From an uncultured Algibacter sp. (GTDB taxonomy: Bacteria > Bacteroidota > Bacteroidia > Flavobacteriales > Flavobacteriaceae), in contig NZ_CANLZX010000010.1 in the NCBI RefSeq assembly GCF_947495675.1, positions 1-64,000 on the forward strand: 64,000 nt of DNA, in the 5' to 3' direction. The notes under the pieces are model-generated. The model searched no databases. It saw only the letters and a program-made list of their open reading frames with translations, and was not told the origin of the DNA. A program made the translations under genes and the position numbers. Below, piece after piece: positions 62,889 to 64,000 of this stretch (position 1 is the stretch's first letter; each line of letters opens with the position of its first letter).

Positions 62889-63790
62889 GAAAATTTCCAT
62901 CCTGGATTCGGGTACCAGTAGTATTTTTTATAATTTTCGGAGCCGTTGAGTATTTTATTGACTCTGGTGAACAACCAGCTTTTATAGAATACCCTGCTGT
63001 TTTACTTTTTCTTCTTTTAGTATTATTAATACTTATAGCTATTGAAGCTATAGTTGGCGCTTTAGAAAATGTAATGCTTCATAAATTAGATGAAGAAGCT
63101 AAAGCTCGCTTTTTAGCTGAAAAAGAAAATGCATTTAAACTTACTTGGTTACAAGATACATATCAAAAACTGTTAGGTCAAAAACCTATTGAACAAGAAG
63201 GTGAAATTATTCTTGACCATAATTATGATGGTATAAAAGAATTAGACAATAATTTACCACCATGGTGGGTCTATTCTTTCTACATCTCTATTGTTTTTGC
63301 AGCTGTTTATTTATTAAGATTTCATGTTTTTGATGGTTATAGTCAAGCTGACGAATTAGAAACCGAATTAGCAGATGCAAGAATTGCAATAGAAGAATAC
63401 AAGAAAACAGCAAAAGACTTAGTAGACATTAATACTGTTACACTTTTAACTGATGCTGGAGATTTAACTGCTGGTAAAACCATTTTTCAAACCAACTGTG
63501 TTGCATGTCATATGGCAGATGGTGGTGGTGGTATTGGACCAAACTTAACAGACGAGCATTGGATATTAGGTGGTGGTATAAAAAATGTATTTAAAACAGT
63601 ATCTGAAGGTGGACGTTCTGGTAAAGGTATGATTGCTTGGAAAGCGCAACTAAAACCATCTGAAATGGCTCAAGTAGCTAGTTATGTTTTAAGTTTTCAA
63701 GGTACAACTCCTGCAAACCCTAAAGCTCCTGAAGGTGATATTTGGGTAGAAGAGAATAATGAAACAACGGATAATGTAGTGACTGATTAA
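62885..63790 (+). CDS. ccoP: cbb3 oxidase subunit CcoP with one heme site
   Basis: A 301-residue membrane cytochrome. Helices at about residues 8-24 and 36-58, and the usual CcoP third segment at about 127-147 (PPWWVYSFYISIVFAAVYLL, in part) after LDNNLP. Only one c-type heme site is present, CVACH (Cys205, Cys208, His209), with a likely axial Met in GKGMIAWK. Proteobacterial CcoP has two hemes; the one-heme form agrees with the shorter Bacteroidetes proteins. It hands electrons from the carrier to CcoO. The start overlaps ccoQ. Confidence 0.92.
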   Translation: MRKFPSWIRVPVVFFIIFGAVEYFIDSGEQPAFIEYPAVLLFLLLVLLILIAIEAIVGALENVMLHKLDEEAKARFLAEKENAFKLTWLQDTYQKLLGQKPIEQEGEIILDHNYDGIKELDNNLPPWWVYSFYISIVFAAVYLLRFHVFDGYSQADELETELADARIAIEEYKKTAKDLVDINTVTLLTDAGDLTAGKTIFQTNCVACHMADGGGGIGPNLTDEHWILGGGIKNVFKTVSEGGRSGKGMIAWKAQLKPSEMAQVASYVLSFQGTTPANPKAPEGDIWVEENNETTDNVVTD

Positions 63791-63820
63791 TAGCAAATAA
63801 TAATAACTAAACTATCCATT

Positions 63821-63861
63821 CCTGCCAGTTTTTAACTAAATATATGTTACTGGCAGGATTT
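63821..63861 (+). terminator. hairpin between ccoP and ccoG
   Basis: The 9-bp stem CCTGCCAGT/ACTGGCAGG with a 19-base loop, followed by ATTTTAAAA. It probably terminates or attenuates the oxidase transcript ahead of the accessory gene. Confidence 0.65.
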
Positions 63862-63875
63862 TAAAACAAAAAATC

Positions 63876-64000
63876 GTGGAAACCCCTGAAAACGAAGTAT
63901 TTAGAGACTCGATTGGTACGATTACTGAAGACGGTAAACGCGCTTGGGTTTTTCCCAAAAAACCTAATGGAAAATTTTATGAATATAGAAAATATGTAAG
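63876..64000 (+). CDS. ccoG: CcoG-type cbb3 accessory protein (start of gene, cut by window end)
   Basis: The first 41 codons of an open frame that continues past the window. It starts at GTG 63876 (no in-frame ATG nearby). The sequence ETPENEVFRDSIGTITEDG and RAWVFPKKPNGKFYEYRKYV (given in part) matches the N-terminus of CcoG/FixG-like proteins, which carry polyferredoxin and membrane parts and help copper handling in oxidase assembly. Only the N-terminus is visible, so iron-sulfur motifs cannot be checked. Confidence 0.85.
   Translation, partial: METPENEVFRDSIGTITEDGKRAWVFPKKPNGKFYEYRKYV

Overview
The window is AT-rich DNA from a member of the Bacteroidota, most likely family Flavobacteriaceae. 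Evidence for this: Bacteroidetes-type -7 promoter elements (TAnnTTTG) stand upstream of many genes; a type IX secretion (T9SS) C-terminal sorting domain is present; DUF4199, YHYH and GlmU-like families typical of flavobacteria occur; ECF-sigma/anti-sigma/periplasmic-protein cassettes occur twice; and cbb3 oxidase subunits I and II are fused. I see no rRNA, tRNA, CRISPR array, insertion sequence or prophage. The first ~130 bases are strikingly GC-rich and look foreign to the rest, probably an assembly edge.

Layout. 0.1-13.2 kb: housekeeping genes (alpha/beta hydrolase, GNAT-like protein, mtaB, a peptide-binding lipoprotein, YhhN-type membrane protein, GlmU-like protein, ribosomal protein L31, DUF4199 protein plus GT2 glycosyltransferase, phosphohexomutase, MsbA-like ABC exporter). 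13.4-15.0 kb: ECF cassette 1 (sigma, single-pass anti-sigma candidate, secreted helical protein). 15.0-25.5 kb: an envelope-oriented accessory region. It holds a T9SS cargo protein, a BNR/YCF48 lipoprotein, a YHYH/MORN/SCO1 operon, and a CotH/DUF2490/DUF4956/VTC/EF-hand operon, with ECF cassette 2 at its head. Four sites in this region share a two-part element, CGCAAGTTTTT-N10-GCATCTAAA or a close variant, so the sigma factor, its anti-sigma operon, the EF-hand-VTC-CotH operon and the YHYH operon look like one ECF regulon.

25.7-38.6 kb: RsmB-type RNA methyltransferase, purL, ppdK, a DUF3360-like transporter, pflA and pflB. 38.9-46.8 kb: fatty-acid degradation (fadD-like ligase, MarR regulator, fadN-fadA-fadE in the same order as in Bacillus subtilis). 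46.9-49.6 kb: DUF6265 protein, M1 peptidase, YdeI-like protein. 49.6-53.9 kb: a compact sucrose-type cluster (PfkB fructokinase, sucrose-phosphate-synthase-like GT, and a phosphatase fused to a glycosidase). 54.2-56.9 kb: AAA+ (MoxR-like)/VWA pair. 56.9-64.0 kb: Fnr-type regulator, CcoI copper ATPase, ccoS-ccoNO-ccoQ-ccoP and the start of ccoG.

A second regulon is visible. Near-identical palindromes (ATGAYAnnTRTCAT) lie upstream of ppdK, pflB, between fnr and ccoI, and upstream of ccoS, each centred 33 bp from a -7-like element. This predicts that the Fnr-type protein encoded here controls both microaerobic respiration (cbb3 oxidase and its copper supply) and fermentative pyruvate metabolism. 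All functions are read from sequence and family knowledge; nothing was searched or measured.
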